A DNA stretch of 64,000 nucleotides from contig NZ_CAMYMK010000002.1 of assembly GCF_947259545.1 (NCBI RefSeq), positions 124,001 through 188,000 of the forward strand, written 5' to 3'. Under the pieces are notes generated by a model. It did no database searches. It was given only the letters and a program-made list of their open reading frames with translations, and was not told the DNA's origin. Positions 17,631-27,940 of the stretch are shown piece after piece. The translations under genes were made by a program, and so were the position numbers. Position 1 is the stretch's first letter. The number at the start of each line of letters is the position of its first letter. The stretch is from an uncultured Marinobacter sp. Its GTDB lineage: Bacteria; Pseudomonadota; Gammaproteobacteria; Pseudomonadales; Oleiphilaceae.

Positions 17631-18350
17631 TTAGCGGCAGGCGTCGAGCAGGCGGCTGATCAGTACCGGCACCGCCGTTTCCACTCTCAGAATCCGCGGG
17701 CCGAGGTGGACGCTTTCGCACCCGGCCTCTTCCAGTTTGCCTACTTCATAGGGTGTAAAACCGCCTTCCGGGCCCACGCAGAGCGCGACGGGCTGGTCCA
17801 GATGCGCAGGGCAGGGAGTTGCGGTACCCGGGTGGGCCACCAATGCCCGTTTACCTTGCAGCAGCGTAGGTAACTCATCCTCCACGAACGGCTTGAACAG
17901 CTTGCGGGTTTGCACCTCTGGAAGGATCGTGTCCCGCGCCTGTTCCAGGCCCAGGGTGATGTTCTCCCGCAGGTTGTCATCGGACAACCAGGGCGTTTGC
18001 CAGAAACTCTTTTCCACCTTGTAGCTGTTGATCAGCCAGATGTCCTTCACACCGAGGGTGGCACAGGTCTGCAGCACACGCCGGAACATCTTCGGTCTGG
18101 GCATGGCAAGAATCAACGTCAGGGGCAGCGGCGGGGGAGGTGGATCTGCGAGGTCCACCAGAATGTCTGCCTGTGCGCTGGTGAGGCTCACTATTCGACC
18201 GGTGCCGATATCGCCATTCACCCTGCCCACAGGAATCAGATCACCCTCAGTGACTTTCAGAACCTCGTGGAGGTGTGATAACCGGCGGCCGGTGAGTACG
18301 GCACGGTCGGCCGTGACAAAGTCTTCCTCAAACAGTAGTGCAAGGTTCAT
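17631..18350 (-). CDS. rsmE: 16S rRNA (uracil1498-N3)-methyltransferase
   Basis: SPOUT-class methyltransferase acting on 16S rRNA U1498. The product is 239 residues. It shows an N-terminal PUA-like region (HLHEVLKVTEGDLIPV) and the C-terminal knotted SAM site: VALCVGPEGGFTPYEV and LGPRILRVETAV. It overlaps the end of tatC by four bases, making it the last gene of tatABC-rsmE. Confidence 0.94.
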   Translation of the reverse strand: MNLALLFEEDFVTADRAVLTGRRLSHLHEVLKVTEGDLIPVGRVNGDIGTGRIVSLTSAQADILVDLADPPPPPLPLTLILAMPRPKMFRRVLQTCATLGVKDIWLINSYKVEKSFWQTPWLSDDNLRENITLGLEQARDTILPEVQTRKLFKPFVEDELPTLLQGKRALVAHPGTATPCPAHLDQPVALCVGPEGGFTPYEVGKLEEAGCESVHLGPRILRVETAVPVLISRLLDACR

Positions 18351-19141
18351 TCGTCCGTCGCTTCACCGGTGTCCGGGGCATCAGTCTTCCTGACCGCCAG
18401 CTTGCTGAAGATGATGCCCAGCTCGAAGAGCAACCACATGGGCACAGCCAGCAGCGTCTGGGAAATGATGTCGGGAGGCGTCAGCAACATGCCGATCACA
18501 AAGCAGGCGACCACGATGTAGGGTCGTTTGGCGGCCAGGTCTGCAGGCGTGGTGGCCCCTGTCAGAACCAGCAGGATGGTCGCGATGGGTATCTCGAAAG
18601 CCACGCCGAAGGCGAAGAACATTTTCAGGACAAAATTGAGATAGCTGGTGATGTCCGGCAACTCGACGATGCCTTCCGGGCCAATGGCGGTGAAGAAGCC
18701 AAATACCAGGGGGAATACCACAAAGTAGGCGAAGGCGGCGCCCAGATAGAACAGGATCACCGAGGTAAACAGCAGGGGGAACGCCAGCCGCTTTTCATGG
18801 GCATATAGGCCTGGTGCCACGAAGCTCCATAGCTGGTAGAGAATCACCGGGATCGCCGCGAACACTGCCAGTACCAGGGCCAGTTTCAGGGGGGCAAAAA
18901 AGGGCGAGGTAATGTCGGTGGCGATCATCATCTGGCCAACCGGAAGTAGTTCCCGCAGCGGCTGTGACAGCAGCAGGTAAAGTTCGTTGGCAAACGGGTA
19001 GATCGCGGCAAAGCAAATCACGACCGCCAGCACCATTTTTAGCAGGCGATTGCGCAGCTCCAGCAGATGCTCAATCAGGGGCATTTCCGGCTGGGCTGTG
19101 GATGAATCCGCGGTGTGGTTGCCGTCAGGCTTGTTGGTCAT
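18347..19141 (-). CDS. tatC: Twin-arginine translocase subunit TatC
   Basis: A 264-residue six-helix membrane protein that recognises twin-arginine signal peptides. The conserved N-terminus is present (MPLIEHLLELRNRLLK, with the functional Glu and Arg), as is the periplasmic loop FVAPGLYAHEKR. A polar N-terminal extension of about 20 residues precedes the core. Start and stop overlap tatB and rsmE by four bases each. Confidence 0.96.
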   Translation of the reverse strand: MTNKPDGNHTADSSTAQPEMPLIEHLLELRNRLLKMVLAVVICFAAIYPFANELYLLLSQPLRELLPVGQMMIATDITSPFFAPLKLALVLAVFAAIPVILYQLWSFVAPGLYAHEKRLAFPLLFTSVILFYLGAAFAYFVVFPLVFGFFTAIGPEGIVELPDITSYLNFVLKMFFAFGVAFEIPIATILLVLTGATTPADLAAKRPYIVVACFVIGMLLTPPDIISQTLLAVPMWLLFELGIIFSKLAVRKTDAPDTGEATDE

Positions 19142-19608
19142 GAACGATTATCCGACGCGCTTTCCTGATCTGGGTGGGGTTCCGGCTGGTGCTCGCTGGC
19201 TGTTTGCTCGGTCGCGGGTGTCGGCTCCGGGCTTTGCTGTGGCTGTTGAGCAGGCTCCGCAGGTGGTTTGGAGTCGGCTGTCCGGCGGGTTGCTGGCGCT
19301 GGCCTGGGCTTGTCCGTCCGGTTTTCCGGCAGGATCATGTGTTCGTACTTTTTGGCCTCATCCAGGGCGCCTCGAACACTTTTCTCGACGTCTTCGAGGC
19401 CTACGTCCCCGGCTTTGCGCAGCTCTTCCCGCAGTTCTTCGGCTTTCAACTGGCGGTCCAGTTCCGAGGTGAACTGGTTAACCATGCGGCGGGCACCGCC
19501 AACCCAGCGGCCAGCCGCCCGCGCTGCCGTGGGCAGGCGTTCAGGGCCAAGGACCAGCAGTGCGATCACACCACAGATCAACAGCTCGACAAAGCCGATA
19601 TCAAACAT
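19138..19608 (-). CDS. tatB: Sec-independent translocase subunit TatB
   Basis: A 156-residue protein with an N-terminal membrane helix (MFDIGFVELLICGVIALLVLGPERLP), the GPERLP hinge, an amphipathic helix and a long Pro/Glu/Thr-rich flexible tail. It pairs with TatC in signal peptide recognition. It lies between tatA (11-base gap) and tatC (four-base overlap). Confidence 0.95.
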   Translation of the reverse strand: MFDIGFVELLICGVIALLVLGPERLPTAARAAGRWVGGARRMVNQFTSELDRQLKAEELREELRKAGDVGLEDVEKSVRGALDEAKKYEHMILPENRTDKPRPAPATRRTADSKPPAEPAQQPQQSPEPTPATEQTASEHQPEPHPDQESASDNRS

Positions 19609-19619
19609 TCAGCCCGGTC

Positions 19620-19859
19620 TCAGCCAGTGGTTTTGTCCCGGGGTTTCTCTTCCGGGCTGGTTTTGTGGGCCGCCGGCTCTTCCTTGTCTTCCAGGGAGTC
19701 CTGATCGGGGGTCTTGTTATCCTCGTCGTTCATGGACTTCTTGAAGCCACGGATAGCGCCGCCCAGATCGCTGCCAATGTTGCGGAGCTTCTTGGTTCCA
19801 AACAACAGGATAACGATGCCGAGTACGATAAGTAGTTGCCAGATACTGATGCCCATCAC
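19620..19859 (-). CDS. tatA: Twin-arginine translocase pore subunit TatA
   Basis: A 79-residue protein: membrane helix ([22 protein letters not shown]) with the FGTKKLR hinge, then an amphipathic helix ([13 protein letters not shown]) and an acidic tail. First gene of tatABC-rsmE. The frame starts with two Met codons; either could be used. Confidence 0.95.
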   Translation of the reverse strand: MMGISIWQLLIVLGIVILLFGTKKLRNIGSDLGGAIRGFKKSMNDEDNKTPDQDSLEDKEEPAAHKTSPEEKPRDKTTG

Positions 19860-19947
19860 GGGATCCTCTCTCTAATGTTGCTGTTGCATGCCATTGTACG
19901 TTACCGGGACGGTATTGCGGAAACCCCCGTTAGGGGTACCCATGGCA

Positions 19948-20277
19948 TTACTTGTCCCGGGATGCCTTTTCCTCGAGTCCAGACAGGTCGAAGCGGCGGG
20001 CCAGCTCATCCAGTACCTCTTTGGGGCCGAGGCCCAGGTTCGATAGCATGACCATGCTGTGAAACCAGAGGTCGGCGGTTTCGTAAACCACTTCCCGGGT
20101 GTCCCCGGACTGTTCTGCATCCTTGGCGGCTAACAGGGTCTCGGTGCACTCTTCGCCCACTTTCTCCAGAATCTTGTTCAGACCCTTGGCGTGCAGACTG
20201 GCTACGTAAGACTTGTCGGGATCTGCTTCTTTCCTTGCTTCCAGAACCTGGGCAAGTCGTTCCAGTACATCACTCAC
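19948..20277 (-). CDS. hisE: Phosphoribosyl-ATP diphosphatase
   Basis: MazG-fold pyrophosphohydrolase, second step of histidine synthesis. The 109-residue product has the metal-binding helices [15 protein letters not shown] and [13 protein letters not shown]. It overlaps the end of hisI by eight bases. HisE and HisI are separate proteins here, not fused as in E. coli. Confidence 0.95.
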   Translation of the reverse strand: MSDVLERLAQVLEARKEADPDKSYVASLHAKGLNKILEKVGEECTETLLAAKDAEQSGDTREVVYETADLWFHSMVMLSNLGLGPKEVLDELARRFDLSGLEEKASRDK

Positions 20278-20707
20278 TCTGTTCGCTCCCTTTCACCGGT
20301 CTGTAGATGCTTTGCGGGTCTTTCAACACGGGGGCGGTGGTCACCCACTCACCGTCCTGTAGTTTTCGGTAAAAGCAGCTGCGCCTTCCGGTGTGGCAAG
20401 CGATACCGCCTTTTTGTTCCACTTTCAGCAGAATCACGTCTTCGTCACAGTCCAGACGAATTTCATGCACCACCTGCTGATGGCCCGAGGTTTCGCCCTT
20501 ACGCCAGAGTTTGCCTCGCGAGCGGGACCAGTAGACTGCCTGGCCCTCCTCTGAGGTTAGCCGCAGGGATTCCGGGTTCATCCAGGCCATCATCAGGATC
20601 TCGCCGGTGGTGGCGTCCTGGGCAATGGCGGGAACCAGCCCGTCGGCGTTCCAGCGGATGGCGTCCAGCCAGTCAAGGTTGTCGACTTTAGGTGATGAAT
20701 CTTGCAT
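20270..20707 (-). CDS. hisI: Phosphoribosyl-AMP cyclohydrolase
   Basis: Third step of histidine synthesis. I place the start at the ATG at 20707, giving [13 protein letters not shown] and 145 residues; the open frame runs back into ubiB, but that extension is not HisI-like. Motifs: [24 protein letters not shown], the metal-binding [13 protein letters not shown], and [12 protein letters not shown] with the zinc cysteine. It is downstream of ubiB by 22 bases. Confidence 0.95.
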   Translation of the reverse strand: MQDSSPKVDNLDWLDAIRWNADGLVPAIAQDATTGEILMMAWMNPESLRLTSEEGQAVYWSRSRGKLWRKGETSGHQQVVHEIRLDCDEDVILLKVEQKGGIACHTGRRSCFYRKLQDGEWVTTAPVLKDPQSIYRPVKGSEQSE

Positions 20708-20729
20708 TTCTATGAATCCTGAAAAAATG

Positions 20730-22373
20730 TTACCGGCCACCCCGGACGACCAGCCCGGTCGCCACTGCGAGCATGGCCCAGCCCCACGGGGGCATTGACT
20801 GGGCCAGGGTCGGCAGTTCGTACTGGGTACTGAGCCAGGCGCCACCCACCAGGGCGGCTGCGATAAGGGTTCGTCGCCAGCGTCTTTCCGCCCGCTTCTG
20901 GTTGTCCCGCAGGATCTCCAGTGTAGCGCGATTCTGCTCTTCCGTGGGGCCGGAGCTGCGTAGCTGCACCAGGGTGTCGTGTACCAGTTGCGGCATTTCC
21001 GGGGACTGTTCAAGCCAGGCTGGCAAATGCGACTGCAGTGACTTGATCAGCCCGGACGGACCGATCCGCTGGCGCATCCAGCTTTCCAGGAATGGCTGGG
21101 CGGTACTCCACAGATCCAGATCCGGGTATAGCTGGCGGCCAAGACCTTCCACGTTCAGCAGGGTTTTCTGCAGCAGCACCAGCTGCGGTTGCACTTCCAT
21201 ATTGAAGCGTCGGGCGGTTTGGAAAAGCCTCAGCAGGAAGTGGCCGAAGGAAATATCCTTCAGGGGCTTCTCGAAGATCGGCTCGCACACGGTGCGGATG
21301 GCGGCCTCGAATTCGTTGACGCGGGTGTGTGGCGGTACCCAGCCGGACTGAATGTGCAGTTGCGCGACCTGGCGATAATCGCGGCGGAAGAAGGCGAGCA
21401 GGTTACGCGCCAGATAGCTTTGGTCGTCCGGCGCCAGAGTACCGACAATACCAAAATCGATGGCGATGTATTTCGGGTCTGTGGGATTACTGACATCCAC
21501 AAAGATGTTGCCGGGGTGCATGTCGGCGTGGAAGAAACTGTCGCGGAAAACCTGGGTAAAGAATATCTCCACGCCTTTTTCCGCCAGCACCTTCATATCG
21601 ACACCGGCTGCCTGCAGCGCCGGTATGTCGGCAATGGGAATGCCGTGGATGCGTTCCATGACAAGTACGGTTTTACGGGTGTAATCCCAGTCAATGAACG
21701 GAATGTAGATCAGTGACGAGTTTTCGAAATTACGGCGTAACTGGCTGGCGTTGGCCGCTTCCCGTTGCAGGTCCAGTTCATCGTGGATGGTGGAGTCGTA
21801 ATCTGCCACCACCTCGACCGGATGCAGTCGCTTACCCTCGGACCAGTATTTTTCCAGAAGCCCGGCCATCAGGTACATCAGGCCCAGATCCTGCTGAATG
21901 ACTCTCTCTATACCCGGTCGCAGCACCTTCACGACGACTTTCTGGCCGTTAAGCAGGGTGGCAGCGTGCACCTGGGCGACGGACGCCGAGGCCATTGGGT
22001 CGGCGGAGAACTCGTTGAACAACTCGGCAACGGGCGCGCCCAGGGAGGTTTCAATGATTTCCCGCGCGGCGGTGCTGGGGAAGGGCGGGACGCGGTCCTG
22101 AAGGTGCTTGAGTGACTCGGCCATGTCATCGGGCAGCAGGTCGCGGCGCGTTGACAGAATCTGGCCGAACTTCACGAACACCGGCCCCAGTTCTTCCATC
22201 GCCAGGCGTAGGCGGTCACCCCGGCTCAGTTTCGGTTGCGGAAACAGGTGCCAGGGAGCAAGGAGGAAGAACACTTTGAGTGGGCCGGGCAGCTCGGCCA
22301 GCGGCAGGAACGTGTCCAGCCGGTAACGGCAAAATACCCAGGCTATTCGGAACAGGCGTTGCAGACGGGTCAC
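20730..22373 (-). CDS. ubiB: Ubiquinone biosynthesis protein UbiB (atypical kinase)
   Basis: A 547-residue ADCK/ABC1 family protein needed for ubiquinone synthesis. The KxGQ-type motif appears as [16 protein letters not shown]. The alanine-rich loop is [12 protein letters not shown], the catalytic Lys is in [10 protein letters not shown], and [11 protein letters not shown] and IDFGIVG follow. Two C-terminal membrane segments anchor it. It overlaps ubiJ by four bases in the ubiE-ubiJ-ubiB order. Confidence 0.95.
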   Translation of the reverse strand: MTRLQRLFRIAWVFCRYRLDTFLPLAELPGPLKVFFLLAPWHLFPQPKLSRGDRLRLAMEELGPVFVKFGQILSTRRDLLPDDMAESLKHLQDRVPPFPSTAAREIIETSLGAPVAELFNEFSADPMASASVAQVHAATLLNGQKVVVKVLRPGIERVIQQDLGLMYLMAGLLEKYWSEGKRLHPVEVVADYDSTIHDELDLQREAANASQLRRNFENSSLIYIPFIDWDYTRKTVLVMERIHGIPIADIPALQAAGVDMKVLAEKGVEIFFTQVFRDSFFHADMHPGNIFVDVSNPTDPKYIAIDFGIVGTLAPDDQSYLARNLLAFFRRDYRQVAQLHIQSGWVPPHTRVNEFEAAIRTVCEPIFEKPLKDISFGHFLLRLFQTARRFNMEVQPQLVLLQKTLLNVEGLGRQLYPDLDLWSTAQPFLESWMRQRIGPSGLIKSLQSHLPAWLEQSPEMPQLVHDTLVQLRSSGPTEEQNRATLEILRDNQKRAERRWRRTLIAAALVGGAWLSTQYELPTLAQSMPPWGWAMLAVATGLVVRGGR

Positions 22374-23011
22374 GGTGTCTCCGGAGGCTCTTCGTTAGTG
22401 TGGCGTTCCAATAGCCCGAGACGGGCCTCCAGCCGTTCAGTGTGAAGGCTCAATTGATCGATATCCTCAAAGGTGGCTTCCAGCTCCCGGCGGCCCGGCA
22501 GGGTCTGGCTTTCCTCGTGCACGTATTCTTCGATATTGGCGTTGAGGGCGGTAAACGCCTGGCGACTCCACTTCACAGCACCGCGAATGCGCTGGCCGAT
22601 AAAGTGGGCTGGTACATCGCCCATATGGCGGGCCAGGGCGGCTTCCCAGTCGGGCTCAAGCTGGTTCAGCGCCCGCTGGAACTGGTGTGCCAGGGCGGTG
22701 TCGCCGATGACCTGGATGCGGCCATGGCGGAACACTTCGCCGTCGCCGGTAGCCAGCGCGGCGAACGCCATGGGTTTGCCCGCCAGCTGTAATGCCGGAA
22801 TCTCGGCCGGCTGACTGCAGACCTGAACCCGATCCCCAGTCTGATAAAGTGTAAACGTCAGGTGCAGGGGGGCGGTCAGGGTAAATTCTACCGGCCCCGT
22901 CAGGGCACCCATTAACGCCTTGTGACCAGCCGGATCGAGTTCCAGGGCGCGGTTCAGGGCGCCCTCAACAACGGCGGTCATGGCAGAAAGCAGGGTAGGG
23001 CCGGGAAACAT
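22370..23011 (-). CDS. ubiJ: Ubiquinone biosynthesis accessory factor UbiJ
   Basis: A 213-residue protein with an SCP2-type lipid-binding fold (about residues 15-120) followed by a coiled-coil tail ([28 protein letters not shown]). It organises the Ubi enzyme complex around the lipid intermediate. It sits between ubiE and ubiB with one- and four-base overlaps, the conserved order. Confidence 0.92.
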   Translation of the reverse strand: MFPGPTLLSAMTAVVEGALNRALELDPAGHKALMGALTGPVEFTLTAPLHLTFTLYQTGDRVQVCSQPAEIPALQLAGKPMAFAALATGDGEVFRHGRIQVIGDTALAHQFQRALNQLEPDWEAALARHMGDVPAHFIGQRIRGAVKWSRQAFTALNANIEEYVHEESQTLPGRRELEATFEDIDQLSLHTERLEARLGLLERHTNEEPPETP

Positions 23012-23802
23012 CAGGGCTTGATTCCCACGTGCAGGGCAACGATGCCGCCGGTCATGTTGTAGTACTTGCAGTTCACCAGTCCGGCCTGCTCCATCATGCC
23101 CTTGAGGGTGTCCTGATCCGGGTGCATGCGAATGGACTCCGCCAGGTATTTGTAGCTTTCGCTGTCACCGGCAAACAGCTGGCCCATCAGGGGCAGAGCG
23201 TTGAAGGAGTACATGTCATACGCCTTGTTCAGCAGCGGGTTGGTGGGCTTGGAGAATTCCAGCACCATCAGTTTGCCGCCAGGCTTGAGTACCCGTGCCA
23301 TGTCCCGCAGGGCCTGATCCTTATCGGTGACATTACGAAGGCCGAAGGCGATGGACACTGCATTGAAGGTGTTGTCTGGAAACGGCAGGTGTTCGGCGTC
23401 CGCTTGGGCAAACTCGATGTTGCCGGCATAACCCCGGTCCATCAGGCGACCGCGACCCACCTGCAGCATGGAGGCGTTGATGTCGGCGAGTACGACTTTA
23501 CCAGTAGGGCCAACCAGGTCGGAAAACTTCATGGTCAGGTCACCGGTGCCTCCGGCGATGTCGAGCACCTGATGCCCCGGGCGGACACCGCTTAGCTCAA
23601 TGGTGAAGCGCTTCCAGAGCCGATGGATACCCATGGACATGAGGTCGTTCATCAGGTCGTATTTGCCGGCCACACTGTGGAAAACCTCAGCCACTTGGCC
23701 GGCCTTCTGGTTTTTCGGCACATCGCGGAAACCGAAGTGGGTGACATCGTCCTGCGGGGAGCCTGGCTGATTATCATTGGCCGGCGTTTGTTGCTCGCTC
23801 AT
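23011..23802 (-). CDS. ubiE: Ubiquinone/menaquinone methyltransferase UbiE
   Basis: SAM-dependent C-methyltransferase. The 263-residue product has the family signatures [18 protein letters not shown] and the SAM motif [15 protein letters not shown]. Further on are [20 protein letters not shown] and [15 protein letters not shown]. First gene of ubiE-ubiJ-ubiB; hisI and hisE follow on the same strand. Confidence 0.96.
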   Translation of the reverse strand: MSEQQTPANDNQPGSPQDDVTHFGFRDVPKNQKAGQVAEVFHSVAGKYDLMNDLMSMGIHRLWKRFTIELSGVRPGHQVLDIAGGTGDLTMKFSDLVGPTGKVVLADINASMLQVGRGRLMDRGYAGNIEFAQADAEHLPFPDNTFNAVSIAFGLRNVTDKDQALRDMARVLKPGGKLMVLEFSKPTNPLLNKAYDMYSFNALPLMGQLFAGDSESYKYLAESIRMHPDQDTLKGMMEQAGLVNCKYYNMTGGIVALHVGIKP

Positions 23803-23915
23803 GGGGGTATCCTGTCAGAATCTGAACCCCGTATTCTAACGGTTAGGGGGGTGGCTACAAGTTTATTACCCCCTTAAACTATAAAACCTCCCAATTTTTA
23901 AGAGAAACCTGATTC

Positions 23916-24194
23916 ATGTCTGTAATCGATGTTCATCGCGCCCATTCCCTGGACAAGGAGCACGCTCGCGAAGCGGCGGAATCCCTGGCGAAGGATCTGT
24001 CCAGACAGTTTGATGTGAACTACCAGTGGGACGGGGATGTGCTGCGCTTCAAGCGCAGTGGCGTAAAAGGCCAATTGACCATCGACCACAATGACCTGCA
24101 CATCCACCTGGAACTGGGCATGCTGCTGAGGCCCTTCAAATCTCGGATCGAGCAGGAAATTCACTCCCAGCTGGATCAGATCATCAAGGCCTGA
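23916..24194 (+). CDS. Polyhydroxyalkanoic acid system-type small protein
   Basis: A 92-residue protein starting MSVIDVHRAHSLDKEHAREAAE, matching the small PHA_gran_rgn family encoded near PHA or ubiquinone genes in many Proteobacteria. It has no membrane segment. The family name comes from linkage to polyhydroxyalkanoate granule genes; actual function is unclear. It is divergent from ubiE and convergent with the next gene. Confidence 0.7.
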   Translation: MSVIDVHRAHSLDKEHAREAAESLAKDLSRQFDVNYQWDGDVLRFKRSGVKGQLTIDHNDLHIHLELGMLLRPFKSRIEQEIHSQLDQIIKA

Positions 24195-24215
24195 TCTGCG
24201 ATGCCGTTGCTGCGA

Positions 24216-24965
24216 TTACAGGTCTTTCGGCAGGCTGAACGGGGCCGGGTGCTCATTGAAGATATTGTCCAGGACCTGCCGCTCTCTCGTGACCAGTCGC
24301 TCGATTAGTGAGTCAACATCTTCCATTTTCCGGAAGGCGGTGTAGCCTCGGTGCAGGAAGCTGTGGAGGTCGCTCAGATCCGCCATTTCCGCCGGCCCGC
24401 GGGTCATGCTGAGCAGCCAGCCCAGGGTGCGGTTGCGAACGTAGTGATCCAGCTGCTGCCCCACCTCGGCCACCAGTGCAATCTGGCGCTGGCGTTGTGT
24501 CAGGTTGTGACTGGCGCGAAAGGCCCTGCAGTATTGTTCGTTGGTAATGGCGTCACGCGGTACTTCGCGCTGGGCGAGCTGTTCTGTCAGCTCGAGATCA
24601 AGTTGTTGGGTAACCAGGTTCAGCTCCACCAGTCCGGCGAACGTGTTGAGCAGGCTATTGGGCAGCCACTTCACCATTTTGGGGAACACGCGGTCGATGT
24701 TGTCGTCGCGACGGGTCATGTGTGCCGGGGCATACAGGTCGGTAAGCAGAAACTCCAGGCCGGTGTGGTAGCCGGGGTGCCGGTAAAGATCCTGATGGGT
24801 TTGTTTCAATCGTTCCGCCTGCCAGTCGGCAACCCGGAAAGTATCTTCCAGTAATGGATGAGCCGCCTTGCGCTGGCGGAAATCGTGGTACTCAATCAGC
24901 AGCAGCTGCAGCCGACGGGCGCTGTCAGAGTGAACTTCGGTAGCGACGAGGCGCTCGCGGTACAT
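24216..24965 (-). CDS. FFLEELY-motif type hypothetical protein
   Basis: A 249-residue, largely helical protein with no signal or membrane segment. Residues about 69-77 read GLEFLLTDLYAP, which fits the FFLEELY-motif protein family of uncharacterised bacterial proteins. Leu and Arg content is high and it may be an all-alpha cytoplasmic regulator. No function can be given. It is monocistronic between the PHA-type gene and an alpha/beta hydrolase. Confidence 0.65.
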   Translation of the reverse strand: MYRERLVATEVHSDSARRLQLLLIEYHDFRQRKAAHPLLEDTFRVADWQAERLKQTHQDLYRHPGYHTGLEFLLTDLYAPAHMTRRDDNIDRVFPKMVKWLPNSLLNTFAGLVELNLVTQQLDLELTEQLAQREVPRDAITNEQYCRAFRASHNLTQRQRQIALVAEVGQQLDHYVRNRTLGWLLSMTRGPAEMADLSDLHSFLHRGYTAFRKMEDVDSLIERLVTRERQVLDNIFNEHPAPFSLPKDL

Positions 24966-25035
24966 GAAGGGGGCTCCGGTAACCTTGTGGCAGAAAACCT
25001 GCGAGTTTACCGGAGCCGACAGTCAGATGGCAGTC

Positions 25036-25959
25036 TCAAGCCTCAGCGGATGCCTGCAGGGTTTCGAGACCAGGTACCCATTCCTTGTTGTCCAGCGTGA
25101 TGAAGTGGCTTAGGGCCTCGGTTTCCACAATGCGCATGGTTGTCGGGCTTTGACGAGCGCTGGCCAGCATGGCCTTGCGGTCAAGAATGCGGTCCACCGC
25201 GGGAATCAGGAAGGTGCCGTGGCGAACGTTGTTGTAAACGCTGGTATCCGTGCGCTCCATCCAGTCCATGATGTTCTCGATGTTGCGAACAATGGTGAGA
25301 TGATCCTTGGTGGAGGAAAACAGCTTGCTCAGCAACTGCTTCTTACGGGGATTCATCTTTCCGAAAAACGTCTGGCCATAGGCAGAAGACGGCGCACTGT
25401 TGATCAGGCGAATCAGCCAGGGCCACATGCCGTGGCTGACCGGTTCCAGTATGGTAGTGACCAGTCCGTGGAGTTTGCCCTGGGGCAATACCGGTGCTTC
25501 CAGGACCACTTCCACGTTGTCATAGAGTTCCGGCCGCTGGTGAATAGCCTCGAGGATGACCGCGCCGCCCCGGGAGTGACCGTGAACACGAATGTTCTCG
25601 GTGCCAGGAAGATTGGCAACAGCCTGGTTCAGTATGCAGGCGTCGTACTCAATGGTGCCCTCGAGGTGCTTGATGGGCACTTCCCATTCCGGAGTTTCCG
25701 GCGTCACGCCGTTGACCGGGATGTGGTAGTTGCTGCAGGTCAGCAGAATAAGTTCGGTGGTCGGCGCTTCATAGGCCTGCGTGAAGTAACAGTGGTTCTC
25801 AAGGAAACCGTGCACACCAATAACCGTTTGTTCCGCCTTACCACTATGGTTGCGGACGGAAACTGCACCTTTGCCTACACGGTAGACACGCCCCGAGAAC
25901 ATCTCGGAGTAGGCGCTTTCAATCGGTTGTATCAGTTTGCGAACATGGCTCGCTTTCAT
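25036..25959 (-). CDS. Alpha/beta hydrolase
   Basis: A 307-residue protein with the oxyanion region VIGVHGFLENH, nucleophile elbow VHGHSRGGAVIL (Ser in GHSRG) and a C-terminal SHFITLDN segment that can supply the catalytic His. No signal peptide is obvious. It is divergent from the wax ester synthase gene, so a role in ester or neutral-lipid turnover is possible, but the substrate is unknown. Confidence 0.75.
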   Translation of the reverse strand: MKASHVRKLIQPIESAYSEMFSGRVYRVGKGAVSVRNHSGKAEQTVIGVHGFLENHCYFTQAYEAPTTELILLTCSNYHIPVNGVTPETPEWEVPIKHLEGTIEYDACILNQAVANLPGTENIRVHGHSRGGAVILEAIHQRPELYDNVEVVLEAPVLPQGKLHGLVTTILEPVSHGMWPWLIRLINSAPSSAYGQTFFGKMNPRKKQLLSKLFSSTKDHLTIVRNIENIMDWMERTDTSVYNNVRHGTFLIPAVDRILDRKAMLASARQSPTTMRIVETEALSHFITLDNKEWVPGLETLQASAEA

Positions 25960-26307
25960 AACCGTTCTCCTGTCAGCACCGTGGAAGACTGCTTTTGGAT
26001 TTGTGGTGTGCTGATAGTGACTGTTGTATCGCGTTCCCGGACCATAGTTATTGGCACTGGTTACTCAATATACGAACGCCCACGGCCAATAGTCTGCTTG
26101 GTTGGCAGGTAGACACCCGCCCGGGGCTCAGTTAATAACCATTCCATTAATTCATATAACCAGTATAGAGGCGAAGGGTTAATTGCGCGTAATTTTTTGT
26201 AATTCTGCGAAGAGGACGCCTTATATGGAGCCTCTCGTCCTTGTCTGGCACAATGCTGGATTCGCCAATTATTCAATGTTTGTTAATTCACCCGGGGACA
26301 GCCAGAT
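25960..26307. other. Intergenic region, divergent promoters
   Basis: 348 bases between the divergent hydrolase and wax ester synthase genes. It is clearly more AT-rich around 26140-26215 and contains repeated GTAATT units, so promoters for both genes are likely here. I see no convincing RNA gene, terminator or coding frame. Confidence 0.4.
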
Positions 26308-27720
26308 TTGAACCAAGAGGACTCACATCTCCTGTTACCTGTGGATTCCGCATGGCTGTCCCTGGAAAGACCCGAAAACCCGATGACCATAACGGTCATG
26401 TTGCGGGTCGACGGGCTGACGGCGGCACGGTTGCGGGAATTTCTGGAGGCCTACTGGCTCGCCTGGCAGCGCTTCCGGTGCTTGCCTGTAAAGCGACCGC
26501 CGGGCTGGTGGTGGGAAGCGGATCCCGTGTTTGATCTCAAACATCACCTGCAGGTGGCTCCCGGCGCGTTTTCCGGTGAAGAACTTCAGGAATGGGTCTC
26601 CGCGCGTCTGAATGAGCCCCTTCCGGACTACCGGCCGCTGTGGAAATTCTGGCTTGCGCCTGATGCCGAAGGTGGCGCGGCCCTGTTGCTGAGAATGCAT
26701 CATTGCTATGCCGACGGTTTGTCCCTGCTGGGGGTCTTCGAAAGGATTTGCACACCCTCTCCGCAACAGCTACCAGCCATCTACGGTTCTCAGGAAACCG
26801 CCCAACTCCAGAGCTGGAGGATGGCGGCCGGCACCTGGCTCAGGGATTTGATTGGTGATGAAATAACGGCGGTCTCTGGAAGCCGTTCCGGTGATGTGTC
26901 CGGTCGTGTGGACGGCTCATCGGGCACGTTGCAGGACGCTGGCAAGGTACTTGAGCGGGTCGCCCATGGCGGCCTGAAACTGGTTAACGAGATCAGCCAG
27001 TTTCTGGTGGAGCCGGAAGATTCCCCCTCGTCTCTGAAACGCCCACTACTTGGGCGTCGCCATTGTTGCTGGTCGACGCCCGTGGCGCTGTCACGGTTTC
27101 AGGAGGTTGCCCGATTAACCGGCGTCACCATCAACGATGTCCTGCTCAGCTGTGTCGCGGCCGCCGTGCGCAGGCAACTGGTGGCCAGTGAGGCCGACCT
27201 TGACGAAGCCGTTCTCCACGCGGCGGTGCCAGTGGATATCCGTGGCCAGTTACCTGCAGGGATCAAGCCCGAAGCGGGGGCGCTGGGCAATTGTTTCGGC
27301 ACCGTGTTCGTTCCTCTCCCGGTGGACGGTGAAAGCTCACTGGAACGGCTCTATCGAATCAAACACGAAACCCGCCGACTGAAAAAAAGCTGGCAGCCCG
27401 GTCTTGCCTGGGGCCTGACCGCCAGTGCGTCGCTGGTACCTGAGCCCTGGCGCCAGTCTCTGGCCGATGTGTTCTATCGCAAGGCGAGTGCCGTCGTGTC
27501 CAATGTGCCAGGTTCCCATGAGGAGCGGTATCTGGCCGGTTGCCGCATTACGGAACAAATGTTCTGGGTGCCTCAGGCCGGGGACATTGGTCTGGGGGTA
27601 AGTATTGTCAGTTATGCGGGCCAGGTTCAGTTCGGGGTCGTGGCTGATGAGGCTGTTATGGCGTCCCCCTCGCGGTTCCTGGCCGATTGCCTGGAGGAGC
27701 TGGAAGCTTTCCCCGGCTGA
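26308..27720 (+). CDS. Wax ester synthase / diacylglycerol acyltransferase
   Basis: A 470-residue WS/DGAT enzyme joining acyl-CoA to fatty alcohols or diacylglycerol to form storage lipid. The catalytic HHxxxDG motif is HHCYADG at residues 131-137. RPLW near residue 109 and TINDVLLSC (ND motif) are also typical. Start is a TTG with GGGGACAG upstream; no in-frame ATG lies near the N-terminus, so the start is moderately certain. Enzymes of this kind are characteristic of wax-storing Marinobacter, Acinetobacter and Alcanivorax. Confidence 0.92.
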   Translation: MNQEDSHLLLPVDSAWLSLERPENPMTITVMLRVDGLTAARLREFLEAYWLAWQRFRCLPVKRPPGWWWEADPVFDLKHHLQVAPGAFSGEELQEWVSARLNEPLPDYRPLWKFWLAPDAEGGAALLLRMHHCYADGLSLLGVFERICTPSPQQLPAIYGSQETAQLQSWRMAAGTWLRDLIGDEITAVSGSRSGDVSGRVDGSSGTLQDAGKVLERVAHGGLKLVNEISQFLVEPEDSPSSLKRPLLGRRHCCWSTPVALSRFQEVARLTGVTINDVLLSCVAAAVRRQLVASEADLDEAVLHAAVPVDIRGQLPAGIKPEAGALGNCFGTVFVPLPVDGESSLERLYRIKHETRRLKKSWQPGLAWGLTASASLVPEPWRQSLADVFYRKASAVVSNVPGSHEERYLAGCRITEQMFWVPQAGDIGLGVSIVSYAGQVQFGVVADEAVMASPSRFLADCLEELEAFPG

Positions 27721-27940
27721 TCCGCGTCCTCATCCTTTACCTGTGCCCGTATCTGGCGGGTATTAATCCCAAAGTCCTGTTTCTCAGGCCTCCTAAAAGA
27801 TCAGAAAACCTGCCCCCTAGGCGCATTTTCCCCGCCACAGCCATAACCGACCATGGAATTCAGGCGACAGACCTACGCCTGGGACTGCCGGATGAGTCGG
27901 CGTCCCGATCCCAGATTTCCTAAAAACAACCGGGGGAACT

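Noticed and set aside
20708..21013. N-terminal extension of hisI into ubiB
   Set aside because: The extra residues do not look like HisI, and the ATG at 20707 gives the family-typical length.
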